This document shows, one piece after another, positions 19,576-28,269 of a stretch of 64,000 nt of DNA. The notes below the pieces were generated by a model. It did not search any database, was not told the origin of the DNA, and saw only the letters and a program-made list of their open reading frames with translations. The first letter of the stretch is position 1. Each line of letters begins with the position of its first letter. A program made the position numbers and the translations under genes. Source of the stretch: FEB-22 sp003105195 (GTDB lineage Bacteria; Pseudomonadota; Alphaproteobacteria; Rhizobiales; Xanthobacteraceae); assembly GCA_027493405.1 (NCBI GenBank), contig JAOSKV010000003.1:1-64000 (forward strand), given 5' to 3'.

Positions 19576-20356
19576 TCACACCAGGTCGAGCTGCCGCGCC
19601 GCGGCGGCCTTGGCCTTCCATTCGTTGAACTCGTTCGGCAACAGCGAGATCAGCTGGTCGACGCTGCAGGCCCGCGTGTCGTAGGTCAGCTCCAGCTGCT
19701 GGACCACCAGCGCGAAGCGTCGGACCGAGCCCGGTCCGTGGCCGCTCGTGCCCCAGTGGGCGCGGTTGGCCGATCTCGTCGAAGTACAAGCGTTGCGCCG
19801 CCGCGATCAGGGTCGGGTTGTTGAGGATGTTCTGGCGGCTCGCGAGCTGCTCGAACACGGCGCCCCGCGTGGCGAGCGGCGAAATGCCGCGGTCCGCATG
19901 AATGAGCAGGACCCTGGCGTTCTCCCCGTGCTCGCACACGGCGTACCACGGCGCGCGGACCAGGTGGCGAAAAGAAAGCCTGTATTGCTGCTGGGGCGAC
20001 AGCAGATAGGTCTCGGTCGCGAGCAGCTCCCGGGAGCCGTCGAGAGCGGGCGGGCACAGCTGATCGAAGTAATAGAGCGACAGCCAGTTCCACAGGCCGA
20101 ACGTGCGGAAGATCCGCGTCCTGTCCAGGTCGGAGAGCTTCTGTTGCAGGTACTGGCCGAACGCGTAACGGTTCGCGAACTTCCGGCCGCCGGGTGTCCT
20201 CTCGATCTCGATCGGCGCTCCCAGATCCTCGCAGCAGGCGGGATCATCGAGAATCGCGAAGGGTGGCGGCTCGCGCACGAGCGTGCCGCGCTTGGCGAGG
20301 TACTGGCGAAAGACCTTGGTGCCGCGCTCGTTGAGCAGCTGGACGCGGTCAGTCAT
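19576..20356 (-). CDS. Third gene of the GHKL module (copy 2), frameshifted near its end
   Basis: I do not recognise the family. The corrected product is about 260 aa, starting MTDRVQLLNERGTKVFRQYL. Conserved-looking stretches include CCEDLGAPIEIER, FGLWNWLSLYYFDQLCPPAL and ISLLPNEFNEWKAK. The start ATG overlaps the stop of the preceding gene within ATGACTGA, so the two are coupled. A one-base indel near 19770 (after LYFDE) breaks the frame. Correcting it restores a C-terminus nearly identical to copy 1, ending LDLV at 19576. There are no membrane segments. As part of a tight three-gene unit with a GHKL ATPase it is probably a subunit of one complex, but its biochemical role is unknown. Confidence 0.7.
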
Positions 20357-21143
20357 CGCCGGCCCCGTCCTCGGCGCGGCCGCGAAGGTCCGCCTTGCTG
20401 ACGAAGCGGACGCCCTCCGCGAACGCCCTGATGATCTCGTCGACCAGGGCCTGGATCTCGTCGGGGTCGCTCTTCTCCTCGTCGACGTCGCGCCCGAGAA
20501 CGTTCGAAGCCCAGCGCTTCCAGTCCTGCACCCAGTCGAGGTCGTCGTCGTACTGGCCCTTGCCGGCGTCGAGGACGTGCTCGAGGATCTGCCGCACGGC
20601 GGCGGGCACGATCGCGCCCTGCAGCAGCGGGTCGGTCTTGATCCGGTCCATCAGGCCCGGAACGCGATTGTTGAGGACCAGCTGGGGGCGCGCCGTGTCG
20701 CGAAAATCGAGCTCCCAGACCAGCTCTTCGAGGTTATCGGACGCAACGGGCAATATCGCGCGCTTCTGGTCCTCGGCGATCTTCTCGTCGACCGGACGCA
20801 AGGCGTTGGCCGCGGCCAGGATCTTGCCGACATCCGCGGATTCGTCGACCACGCGGATGCGGAACAGGATGCGGCCGCCCTGATCGAGGTCGGCCAGCGA
20901 GGTGTCGGCGGGCGTCACGGGGGCACCCACGGTGCCGAACGCGAAGCGCATCACCGAGCTCGATCCCGTGACGTAGGGCTCGATATAGATCCTGGCCTGC
21001 GGAGGAACCCCGATGGACGACAGGTTTTCCAGGTTGGCCGTGAAGGAGCGCGGCTCGTTCGGGCTGTCAGGCTCGATCAGCCGGATCGAGATCAGGTCCC
21101 GCCCGATCGGCTTTCTGCCCGTGGAGTTGATGCGGCGCTTCAT
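20349..21143 (-). CDS. Second gene of the GHKL module, hypothetical
   Basis: This 264 aa protein has no family I can name. The N-terminal half looks beta-rich (RDLISIRLIEP, RIYIEPYV, RILFRIRVVDES). The C-terminal half is helical and acidic, with VRQILEHVLDAGKGQYDDD and a charged tail. It begins 2 bp after the GHKL gene stop and its own stop overlaps the next start, so all three genes are co-translated. The length, no signal peptide and tight coupling suggest a cytoplasmic partner that holds or regulates the ATPase. This is inference from context only. Confidence 0.7.
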   Translation of the reverse strand: MKRRINSTGRKPIGRDLISIRLIEPDSPNEPRSFTANLENLSSIGVPPQARIYIEPYVTGSSSVMRFAFGTVGAPVTPADTSLADLDQGGRILFRIRVVDESADVGKILAAANALRPVDEKIAEDQKRAILPVASDNLEELVWELDFRDTARPQLVLNNRVPGLMDRIKTDPLLQGAIVPAAVRQILEHVLDAGKGQYDDDLDWVQDWKRWASNVLGRDVDEEKSDPDEIQALVDEIIRAFAEGVRFVSKADLRGRAEDGAGDD

Positions 21144-21145
21144 GG

Positions 21146-22969
21146 TCAGTCCGACACGCCGACGACGACATCGCGATTGACATCGAACCCGGATACGTCG
21201 AGCGAAAAGTCCGTCTCGGTGACGATCAGTTCCAGCTCGTTCGGCTCGAGCGCGGAGTAGCTCGCCCCCGACTTCGCGATCCGGATGTCCGAGTTGGCCC
21301 CCGTCCGAAAGTCGAAATCGTAGCGGCTGAACTTGGAGAACGGGTTTCCGGTGGGCAGGTCATAGGCGGCGCGGACGACAATCTTGAGCGGCAGACGGTC
21401 CGGCGTGAGACCCGGGGCGGAGCGCAGGCTGAACCCGCCCTTGCGTGCCGTGATCGTATAGAGCTTGGGCGCCGCAGGAATGGCGGGCACGTCGATCGGA
21501 CGCACGGTCGGGTCCTTCTCGGTCGTGCGCGGCTCACCGCTGCGATCCTTGAGACTGATCAGCCACTTGAGGGCGTCCGGATCCTCGCGCCGGATGCCCT
21601 GGTCGAGAAGCTCGTGCAGCTCGCGCAAGCTGCGTCGGATCTCGCGCAGGCGCTCGCCGGCCGCCTTCCAGTTGCGCGTCAGCTTCTCGGCATTGCCGTT
21701 CCAGCTGGTGTGCGCGGGGTTCTCCGCATCGCGCAGGAAGCGGCTGACCGGGCCGTCGGCCGCGACGAAGGCCGCGAAGGCATTGCGGTGGCGGAAGTTC
21801 GTCGCCTCGTTCGGGACCGTCAATGAGCCGCGAATAAAGAGGGCGCAGCCCGGTGCATCGTCCGGGGAGCGGCGCAGAAAGAGATCGAAGGTGCCGTTCT
21901 CGGGGCCGTTCTGCCGTGGGCGCAGCACGATGGGCGCCCGCACATGAACCAACTCGCCGGCATCGTAAGACCTGCGCAGCGCTTGCAGCTGGCGCTCGTC
22001 GAGCGCCTGTCCGATTCCCGCGGCGGTCCAGCTCTCGGGGAGCACGACCTGGGGCGCGCGACTCCTGGCGGCGTGAATGTCCCGAATGAATGCGATCAGG
22101 CGAGGGTCGACCAGCGGAGCGGCGCCCGGAGGATTGGCGATCGCCTCGAAGGTGCGGGCGGACAGGACCGGACCGCCGCATTCGACCTCCAGCTGCTCGG
22201 TCAAGATCGGGAAGAAGTAGTTTTCGACGATGAACGGGAGAAGTGCGTCCGGTCGCAACTTGTCCTGCGGAAAGGGGATCGCGATCGACAGGCCGGGCTC
22301 GTGCGTGCGACTGAATCCCACCGCCGCGTTGAAGCGATGCAGCAAGCCGTCTTCGGTGACGGGGACCTGCAGCCCCCTGGTGCTGCGCAGGGCAAAGAAG
22401 CCGTGGGGAGCGAAATCCCTCTCGCCGATCCGGTGCGTTGTCAGGACCGTCTGTCCCATCAGCAGGCGCAAGCGATCGTCGCTGCGGACGGTCAGGCCGA
22501 AGAAGCTTCTGATCTGCGACGCGACCGGGAAGACGAGCTTCCCGAGCCCCCAGCTGCCGCCCTTGTCCCTCGGCTTGTGGGAGCGGCCGACGCGGCGCCA
22601 GAAATCGCTGAAATTCCCGTCGTCCTTCTCCTGGTAACTGCCCGTCAGCCCGGACGTGCCGAAATCCTCGATGATGAGGAAATCCGGCATCCCGAGATCG
22701 ATGTCGGGCATCGTCAGGTCGCAAGCCTTGAGATGCGCCTGCAAGGGCTGGAGCAGGGATGTCCAGAACTGCCTGTTGGCGGGATCCGCCGCCTTGTAGG
22801 AGAGGCGGGTTCGAACAGGCGCCTCGCCGCTGCGGGCATCGGTGGAGTTCTGATGGGACTCGCGGACCAGGGTCGCCGCCAGGGGGACCCGGTCCGTGTT
22901 GAACTGATCCTTCTGCGTCAGCTCCTGCTCGACCTCGTCGGGACGAACCTCCCGAAAGAGCAGCTCCAT
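21146..22969 (-). CDS. GHKL-type ATPase, first gene of a three-gene defence-like module
   Basis: This 607 aa protein carries the Bergerat (GHKL) ATP-binding motifs found in Hsp90, MutL, gyrase B and MORC-type ATPases. The N box is ESHQNSTDA with Asn41. The G1 box is IEDFGTSGLTG at about 100-110. A lid glycine motif GGSWGLGK lies at 137-144. The rest is an alpha/beta region rich in long helices, ending in a beta-rich domain. The ATG at 22969 follows GGGGGTT. It opens a tightly coupled three-gene unit next to restriction and DISARM genes. A sensor or clamp role in phage defence is inferred; I cannot match it to a named system. Confidence 0.72.
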   Translation of the reverse strand: MELLFREVRPDEVEQELTQKDQFNTDRVPLAATLVRESHQNSTDARSGEAPVRTRLSYKAADPANRQFWTSLLQPLQAHLKACDLTMPDIDLGMPDFLIIEDFGTSGLTGSYQEKDDGNFSDFWRRVGRSHKPRDKGGSWGLGKLVFPVASQIRSFFGLTVRSDDRLRLLMGQTVLTTHRIGERDFAPHGFFALRSTRGLQVPVTEDGLLHRFNAAVGFSRTHEPGLSIAIPFPQDKLRPDALLPFIVENYFFPILTEQLEVECGGPVLSARTFEAIANPPGAAPLVDPRLIAFIRDIHAARSRAPQVVLPESWTAAGIGQALDERQLQALRRSYDAGELVHVRAPIVLRPRQNGPENGTFDLFLRRSPDDAPGCALFIRGSLTVPNEATNFRHRNAFAAFVAADGPVSRFLRDAENPAHTSWNGNAEKLTRNWKAAGERLREIRRSLRELHELLDQGIRREDPDALKWLISLKDRSGEPRTTEKDPTVRPIDVPAIPAAPKLYTITARKGGFSLRSAPGLTPDRLPLKIVVRAAYDLPTGNPFSKFSRYDFDFRTGANSDIRIAKSGASYSALEPNELELIVTETDFSLDVSGFDVNRDVVVGVSD

Positions 22970-23155
22970 TATGAGAACCCCCGATGGCGCGTGCCTGCGA
23001 AGGCTAGCGCAATCCCAGGTGGCTCGCCAACCCGCTGCGGTGGGCGAAACGAGGAGAAAGAGAGGTACCTTCCCGCAGGTTCGGAGTTGGAACTTTGAGT
23101 GGTGGCGCGCCGTTATGGGGCCGCGGGTTATCCTTACGCCACAGCGGGAGCAGTC

Positions 23156-23601
23156 ATGGCCAGGAAGAAATCGGTGCCGAAGAAGGTCGCGGGCGTGCCG
23201 GTGCCGGAGGCCATGCGGAATTCGGGCTATGTGAAGGCGCTGCTCGCCTCGCCGCTCGGCAAGAAGGTGCTGGCGGACGCCATGCTGGCGGCGGCGGGCG
23301 CGGCGGCGGCGGTGCTGATCCGGCGCCAGCAGCAGGGGGCGCGATGCGAAGCCCGCGGACCTCTCGCGCGAGGTGCTGCGCGCGGCCGCCGGCGCCGTCA
23401 CGGTCGGCCTCGGCCGCGCCGCGCTGCGCCAGCTCGCGCCGGAGGAGGCTCGCGCCGCATCCCGGCAGCGGGCGCAAGACGAAGGCGACGGCGCGCAAGG
23501 CGGGGCGGAAGACGGCGCGCAAGGCGGCGCGCAAGGCGGCGCCCAGGACGGCCGCGAAGAAGCGCGCAGCTGCGCGCAAATCGAAGACGGCGGCGTCGTA
23601 G
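23156..23601 (+). CDS. Basic protein with Lys/Ala-rich histone-H1-like tail, frameshifted
   Basis: The N-terminus (MARKKSVPKKVAGVPVPEAM) and a hydrophobic helix (VLADAMLAAAGAAAAVLI) are followed, after two frame corrections, by a tail of KxxARKA-type repeats ending KSKTAAS at 23601. The shifts lie in the G5 run near 23334-23338 and near 23450. The corrected length is about 148 aa. Such Ala/Lys tails bind DNA or RNA non-specifically, as in bacterial histone-H1-like proteins. GGGAG lies 6 bp upstream of the ATG. It is transcribed divergently from the GHKL module. Whether it is related to defence is unknown. Confidence 0.55.
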
Positions 23602-23626
23602 GTCTCGGCACGTCAGCATTCTCGGA

Positions 23627-23665
23627 CGTCATCCCGGAAGCCGCGAAGCGGCTGTCCGGGATCCA
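23627..23665. repeat. REP-like palindrome 1
   Basis: CGTCATCCCGG at 23627-23637 and CCGGGATCCA at 23656-23665 form an imperfect stem. Similar units lie at 27478-27514 and 27700-27741, and a half-unit in reverse at 25141-25151. Units of this form are common between genes in Hyphomicrobiales genomes. Confidence 0.55.
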
Positions 23666-23897
23666 CAAACGCGGTCGGTCCGCATCACGACGGCCGGGGC
23701 TGTGGGCCCCGGCTCGCGCTCGCTGCGCTCGCTTGGCCGGGGCGACGGCGGAGGGTGTGGCGCTCTCATGCGCCGCTTGTGACACCCGTCACGTTTTGTC
23801 GCTCTCGCGCCCGGCCGGCTGAACGGCGGTCCCCCGGCCGGCGACTACCCGGTCCGTTGGGCCTCGGCGGTGCCCTCTCACAGAAGGAGACACCACC

Positions 23898-24986
23898 ATG
23901 GCTCTCATCCGAGGCAAGCGTGCGGCCGGCGAGATCATCGATGTCCTCGACGGCGTCACCGACGGGTCCGACACCATCATCGGCAACCCCGGCAACGACA
24001 TCATCTTCGCGGGCGGCGGCAACGACGTGATCAAGGGCGGCGGCGGCGCCGACTATATCGACGGCGGCGCCGGACGCGACCGGGCGTCCTACGAGGACTC
24101 CGCGGCCGGCGTCACGGTCGACCTCGTCACCGGCAAGGGCAAGGGCGGCGACGCGGAAGGCGACGTGCTCACCGGCATCGAGGACCTCTGGGGCTCGCAG
24201 CACGCCGACACGCTGACCGGCGACGGCAACGACAACACGCTCTGCGGCCTCGGCGGCAACGACACGCTCAAGGGCGGCGGCGGCGCCGACACCCTCAACG
24301 GCGGCCTCGGCGACGACGTGCTCGACGTCGACGGCAAGGACGACAAGGTGTCCGGCGGCGACGGCGTCGATACGCTGTTCATCAGCGGCGACCACGGCGT
24401 CTCGGTCCACCTGCAGGCCGGCTATCTCGGCCAGAACGGGATCGACTACGGCTCCGCCTGGATGCGCCAGGGCAAGCTGTGGACCAATCCGGATGCGGCC
24501 GACAGCATCAGCGGCGTCGAGAACGTGATCGGCTCGGACCACGGGGACGACATCTACGGCTCGAACGGCGCCAACGTGCTGCTGGGCGGCGGCGGCAACG
24601 ACTACATCCACGGGCTCGCCGGCGACGACGTGCTGCACGGCGGCTCCGGAGAGGACGTACTGATCGGCGGCCAGGGCGCCGACATCCTCTCGGGCGGCAC
24701 CGGCATGGACTTCTTCCACTTCAAGTCGGCGGCCGAGAGCCTGGTGGTGAACGGCAGGCCGCAGGACACGATCCTCGACTTCCAGGGCGGCCTCGACCAG
24801 CTCGGCATCCTGTTCGGACACGCGGAGGCGGACCTCCTGGTGCTGAACAACCGGTCGGTCGACGGCGCCAACTGCTCGGTCGTCGGCATCGACGCCAACC
24901 ACAACGGCGCGTTCGACGACGGCGAGTTCGCGGTCGCTGTCCGCATGGCGGCCGGCACGAGGTTCGACACCGGCTGGATCGTGTGA
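23898..24986 (+). CDS. RTX / hemolysin-type calcium-binding repeat protein
   Basis: This 362 aa acidic protein has several blocks of the RTX nonapeptide GGxGxDxUx, for example GGGNDVIKGGGGADYIDGG near residues 35-55, GLGGNDTLKGGGGADTLNGG near 117, and GGGGNDYIHGLAGDD near 232. These form calcium-binding parallel beta-rolls. The C-terminal region resembles the secretion-signal end of serralysin-like and other type I secreted proteins; there is no N-terminal signal peptide, as expected for that route. AAGGAG lies just before the ATG. No ABC transporter is nearby. No catalytic domain is visible, so it may be a surface or matrix protein. Confidence 0.85.
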   Translation: MALIRGKRAAGEIIDVLDGVTDGSDTIIGNPGNDIIFAGGGNDVIKGGGGADYIDGGAGRDRASYEDSAAGVTVDLVTGKGKGGDAEGDVLTGIEDLWGSQHADTLTGDGNDNTLCGLGGNDTLKGGGGADTLNGGLGDDVLDVDGKDDKVSGGDGVDTLFISGDHGVSVHLQAGYLGQNGIDYGSAWMRQGKLWTNPDAADSISGVENVIGSDHGDDIYGSNGANVLLGGGGNDYIHGLAGDDVLHGGSGEDVLIGGQGADILSGGTGMDFFHFKSAAESLVVNGRPQDTILDFQGGLDQLGILFGHAEADLLVLNNRSVDGANCSVVGIDANHNGAFDDGEFAVAVRMAAGTRFDTGWIV

Positions 24987-25095
24987 GGCACGGAGTACGC
25001 TGCTTCCCTTGCGCCCCGCGCGCGCGGTCCTCCTGACGTGCGCGCGGGCGGGAGCCCGGCCGAGATGGGTTCGCGGCCAACGGGCTCCCCACGCA

Positions 25096-25123
25096 CCCCA
25101 AGCCGGCACGAGCCGGCTTGGGG
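25096..25123 (+). terminator. Strong hairpin terminator after the RTX gene
   Basis: CCCCAAGCCGGC (25096-25107) and GCCGGCTTGGGG (25112-25123) form a perfect 12-bp stem with an ACGA loop, followed by ATTTCTGT. It lies 110 bp after the RTX stop and before the convergent chemoreceptor gene, so it may serve both strands. Confidence 0.7.
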
Positions 25124-25140
25124 ATTTCTGTGCGTGCTGG

Positions 25141-25151
25141 CCGGGATGACG
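25141..25151. repeat. REP-like half-unit, reverse orientation
   Basis: CCGGGATGACG is the exact reverse complement of CGTCATCCCGG, the conserved arm of the other REP-like palindromes in this window. It lies between the terminator and the 3' end of the chemoreceptor gene. Confidence 0.4.
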
Positions 25152-25188
25152 CCGAGAATTGTCTTCTGACACAGTAGGCCAACCCGCC

Positions 25189-26555
25189 TCACGCCGCGCG
25201 GGCGTCGCTGGCGAAGCGGGTGACGTGGCTCTCGAGCTCGGCGATCTGCCGGGCGGCGGTCTCGACCAGGGCGGAGACGCTGGCGGCGAGGCGGGCGACG
25301 TCGGCGGGGCGGGTCGACGGTCTCGATGCCGCCCGGAGCGGAGGCGCCGTCGGAGACCGCACGGTGAGCCGGCGATCGTCGGCGGCGGCGCGCTGCGCCT
25401 CCATCGAGGCCGTGAGCTCGCCCGTGATGGCGTTGAGGTCGCGCACCACCGTCTCGATGGCGCCGATCGCGTCCACGGCCGAGCCGATGCGGCCCTGCAC
25501 GCTGGCGATCGCGTCTCGATCTGCTCGGTCGCACTGGGGTCTGGCCGGAGGTTCTTCACCTCCTGGGCGACCACCGCGAAGGCGGGGCCCGCGGCGCGCC
25601 GCCTCGATGGTGGCGTTGAGCGCCAGGAGGTTGGTCTGCGCCGCGATGCTCTGGATCAGCGCCACCACCTCGCCGATCTGGCGCGCGTCGTCGGCGAGCG
25701 CGCCGACCACGGTCGCGCTCTCCTCGGTGCGCGCGAGCGAGGCCCGGGCGATCTCGGCGGCGCGGTCGACCCGGCCGACGGCGGCGCCGATGGTCTCCTT
25801 CATGGCGTTCGCGGCCGTGGCGACGCCGCCGACCAGCTCGGCCGCGCCGTGCGAGGTCTCGCGCGCCTCGCCGACGCGGGCGGCGGCCTCGCCGCTCGCC
25901 TGCCGCATCGCCTCGGCCGTGCGGGCGAGCTCGCTGCCGGAGCCCGCGAGGGCCGCGAGCGCGGTGCCGGCCTCGTGCTCGAAGGCCGAGGAGGCGCGCG
26001 CGAGCGTCTCGCGCCGCGCGCTCTGCGCCTGCCGCTCGGCCTCGGCGCGCTCGCCGGCGGCGCGCGCGTCGACCAGCGCGGCCTCGGCGGCGCGGGTGGC
26101 GGCCTCGCCCTGGCGAAGTGGAATTCGGTGACAGATCAACGCTTCACGACCACATCACGGCATGCAGAACCACGCGAGAAGCCTCTGCCGGCGGGAACAC
26201 CAGGACCGGCATCGCGAAGTTGAGGATCAGGTGATGCAACGCGATCACGGGGCGGACGAAGATCGGCAGTCACAGGCGGAACCGCCAGGCGGCGAAGAAA
26301 TACATTGCAGGTCGATCTGCCAGGCGAAGCCGACGAACTGGTAGAGCAGCAGGCCGGCATGGCGAGCGGACCGCGCTGACGACCGGCTCCACCCCGGCGG
26401 GTCGCGCAGGAAGGCGAGCGTGGTCGGCGGCGAGCACGGTGACGACCAGGGGGCCCGACCAGGGCGCGCCGAGCGGAGGCCGTTATCGCGACCAGGGAGA
26501 TGCCAGAAGGCAAGGATCTCAAGGTGGCGCGCAGGCCGGTGAGATCGTTGGTCAT
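25189..26555 (-). pseudogene. Methyl-accepting chemotaxis protein with MASE-like membrane domain, broken
   Basis: The 3' half encodes an MCP signalling domain: IQSIAAQTNLLALNATIEAARA is recognisable around 25610-25670, with a methylation-helix style C-terminus. The 5' half, read across several frames, encodes a multi-pass membrane sensor with YQFVGFAWQIDL and IALHHLILNFAMPVLVFP, typical of a membrane input domain seen in alphaproteobacterial chemoreceptors. At least five indels interrupt the frame, including shifts near 25330, 25520, 25590 and in 26150-26480. The start ATG at 26555 overlaps the stop of the small upstream gene. It is either a true pseudogene or a badly sequenced receptor; the number of shifts leaves both open. 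Confidence 0.65.
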
Positions 26556-26890
26556 GAGGGGGGTCCCGCAAGGGTGAAACAGGCCTGCGCCGCGACGGCG
26601 TCGAGCACCAAGAGGGCGCCGGCGCCATAGAGGCGGACGACGAAACCGGGCTCCGCAGAGGTCGCGACGATCACGTTGGCGGCCGGGCCGAGGCGCACGA
26701 TCGCGCCGCCCGCCGCGGCGACGAGGCGCGCCATGCCGTCGGCCCCGGTGCCGGGCGCCGCGATCACGGCGACGGCGCCGTCGCGCGGCAGCGCCAGCAC
26801 CAAGGCGGGTGCGAGCGCGAGCAGCGTGAGCAGCATTGCAAGCCGGGGGCCCCCGCGTCGCCGCGGGACGTGCAAAGCCGTGACTTCCAT
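26552..26890 (-). CDS. Small membrane-anchored hypothetical protein
   Basis: This 112 aa protein starts MEVTALHVPRRRGG, has one hydrophobic segment at about residues 18-40 (AMLLTLLALAPALVLAL) and then a small globular domain rich in Val, Ala and Gly. Its stop overlaps the chemoreceptor start as ATGA, so the two are co-translated. No family is recognised. A periplasmic accessory of the receptor is possible. Confidence 0.5.
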   Translation of the reverse strand: MEVTALHVPRRRGGPRLAMLLTLLALAPALVLALPRDGAVAVIAAPGTGADGMARLVAAAGGAIVRLGPAANVIVATSAEPGFVVRLYGAGALLVLDAVAAQACFTLAGPPS

Positions 26891-26969
26891 GTGAAATACA
26901 ATGATTGGAATATGTTGATGCCGCGTTAGGACTGAACCGCAGCCGAATCCGGGGAGACCCAGGATCACC

Positions 26970-27452
26970 ATGAGCGAGCCCCGTCCCGCGCTGCGCATCG
27001 TGCGCTCGAGCAACCCGGCGACCGCGCTCGGGCTGGCGGTGAGCCACCTCATGGGCAAGCCCGCCTTCGCGCGCCTGCAGTTCGGCGACTGGTCGCGCAT
27101 CCTGGTCGGGCAGATCAACCGCGGCCACTACTGCTTCGCGGCCGACGCGGAGGACCGCATCTGCGGCTTCATGGGCTGGCTGCTCACCGACCGCGACAAG
27201 GCCGAGGCCTGGGTCGAGGACCGGCGCGGCCTGGGCTTCGCGGACAGCCAGGCCGGCGACTGCGTGGTGATCAACGCCTGGTCGGCCGGCTCGCTCGCGG
27301 TCACGCACCTGCTGCGCCGCCACGCCCGGCGGATCTTCGCCGACAAGGCCACGCTCTATTTCAAGCGCCACTATCCCGACGGCTCCACCCGCCCCGCCCG
27401 CCTCGCCGTGAACGCCTTCGTGAAGCAGCACTCGGCCAAGGCCGCGCCGTAG
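26970..27452 (+). CDS. Possible HlyC-type RTX lysine acyltransferase
   Basis: The 160 aa protein resembles the toxin-activating lysine acyltransferase (HlyC) family in length and pattern: an N-terminal helix VSHLMGKPAFARLQFGDWSRIL, then ILVGQINRGHYCFA, a GFMGWLL strand, and ATLYFKRHYPDG near the end. HlyC enzymes transfer fatty acids from acyl-ACP to lysines of RTX toxins. An RTX protein is encoded 2 kb away on the same strand, which fits. Identity to classical HlyC looks low and the catalytic residues cannot be assigned with certainty, so an acetyltransferase-like hypothetical remains possible. Confidence 0.45.
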   Translation: MSEPRPALRIVRSSNPATALGLAVSHLMGKPAFARLQFGDWSRILVGQINRGHYCFAADAEDRICGFMGWLLTDRDKAEAWVEDRRGLGFADSQAGDCVVINAWSAGSLAVTHLLRRHARRIFADKATLYFKRHYPDGSTRPARLAVNAFVKQHSAKAAP

Positions 27453-27477
27453 CTGCCCGGACCATCGACACTGCGGG

Positions 27478-27514
27478 CGTCATCCCGGCCAAGCGGCCGC
27501 GCGCCGGGATCCAT
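27478..27514. repeat. REP-like palindrome 2
   Basis: CGTCATCCCGG at 27478-27488 pairs with CCGGGATCCAT at 27504-27514. It lies 26 bp after the HlyC-like stop. Confidence 0.55.
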
Positions 27515-27699
27515 CTCCCCGGTCCTCGTGTTGCGGACAGGCCGGGGTTATGACCGGCTCTCGCTGTCGCTCATCTCGGCGGATTCAAAGAATCCAACGG
27601 GGCCTGGGACGGGAACCATCCGGCACCGATGCCGCTGCGCGGTGCAGCTCGCGGGCGTCTTCAACGCGGGCGATCTGATCCTGTAGCGGCGCGGCGGAG

Positions 27700-27741
27700 C
27701 GTCATCCCGGTTCGCGTGCTTCGCACTCGGCCGGGACGACG
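27700..27741. repeat. REP-like palindrome 3
   Basis: CGTCATCCCGG at 27700-27710 pairs with GGCCGGGACGACG at about 27729-27741, a more diverged second arm than in the other two copies. It lies 43 bp before the DUF3830 start. Confidence 0.5.
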
Positions 27742-27783
27742 CGGAGATGTATGATCCCGCGTCTCGACAACGCGGGAGCTCCC

Positions 27784-28191
27784 ATGACCCTCACCGTCAC
27801 GGCCGGACCCTTTCGCTTCGCGGCGCGCTTCGAGGACGCCGCGCCGAAGACGGTCGCGGCCTTCGCGCGCCACCTGCCGTTCCGATCGAAGATCGTCCAC
27901 GTGCGCTGGAGCGGCGAAGCCGTGTGGATCCCGCTCGGCGACCGCGACTTCGGCGTCGCGCACGAGAACGCCACCCGCTACCCGGCGCCCGGGCAGGTGA
28001 TCCTCTATCCGGGCGGCCTGAGCGAGACCGAGATCCTGATCGCCTACGGCGCGGTCAACTTCGCGAGCAAGCTCGGCGGGCTCGCCGGCAACCACTTCCT
28101 CACCCTCACGAGCGGCCTCGAGAACCTCGCCGAGCTCGGCCGGAAGACGCTCTGGGAAGGCGCCCAGGACATCGCGTTCGCGCAAGGGTGA
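27784..28191 (+). CDS. DUF3830 family protein (cyclophilin-like fold)
   Basis: This 135 aa protein matches the DUF3830 family, small cyclophilin-like beta-barrel proteins often found near amino-acid or amide catabolism genes. Typical features are APKTVAAFARHLPF, the VRWSGEAVWIPLG strand, GQVILYPGG and the EILIAYG segment. The ATG at 27784 was chosen because the family start MTLTVTAGPFRF follows directly; an upstream in-frame ATG at 27751 would add residues that look non-coding. No isomerase activity is established for the family. Confidence 0.75.
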   Translation: MTLTVTAGPFRFAARFEDAAPKTVAAFARHLPFRSKIVHVRWSGEAVWIPLGDRDFGVAHENATRYPAPGQVILYPGGLSETEILIAYGAVNFASKLGGLAGNHFLTLTSGLENLAELGRKTLWEGAQDIAFAQG

Positions 28192-28269
28192 GGGATCCCA
28201 GGCGCAAGCGGCGCGCGCCGACGCGCTCCCTTCCCCGCGAAGGAAGATGACGGCGCAAACAAGGCGGCC

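Larger units (their letters stand above)
27453..27783. other. Intergenic region with two REP-like palindromes
   Basis: No gene is seen in these 331 bp. They hold REP-like units 2 and 3 (27478-27514 and 27700-27741), with low-complexity GC-rich DNA between. The region separates the HlyC-like gene from the DUF3830 gene. Confidence 0.6.

Noticed and set aside
17639..20356. Transposon with direct repeats around the HNH gene
   Set aside because: No transposase, terminal inverted repeats or short target duplication were seen; the repeats are diverged gene copies.
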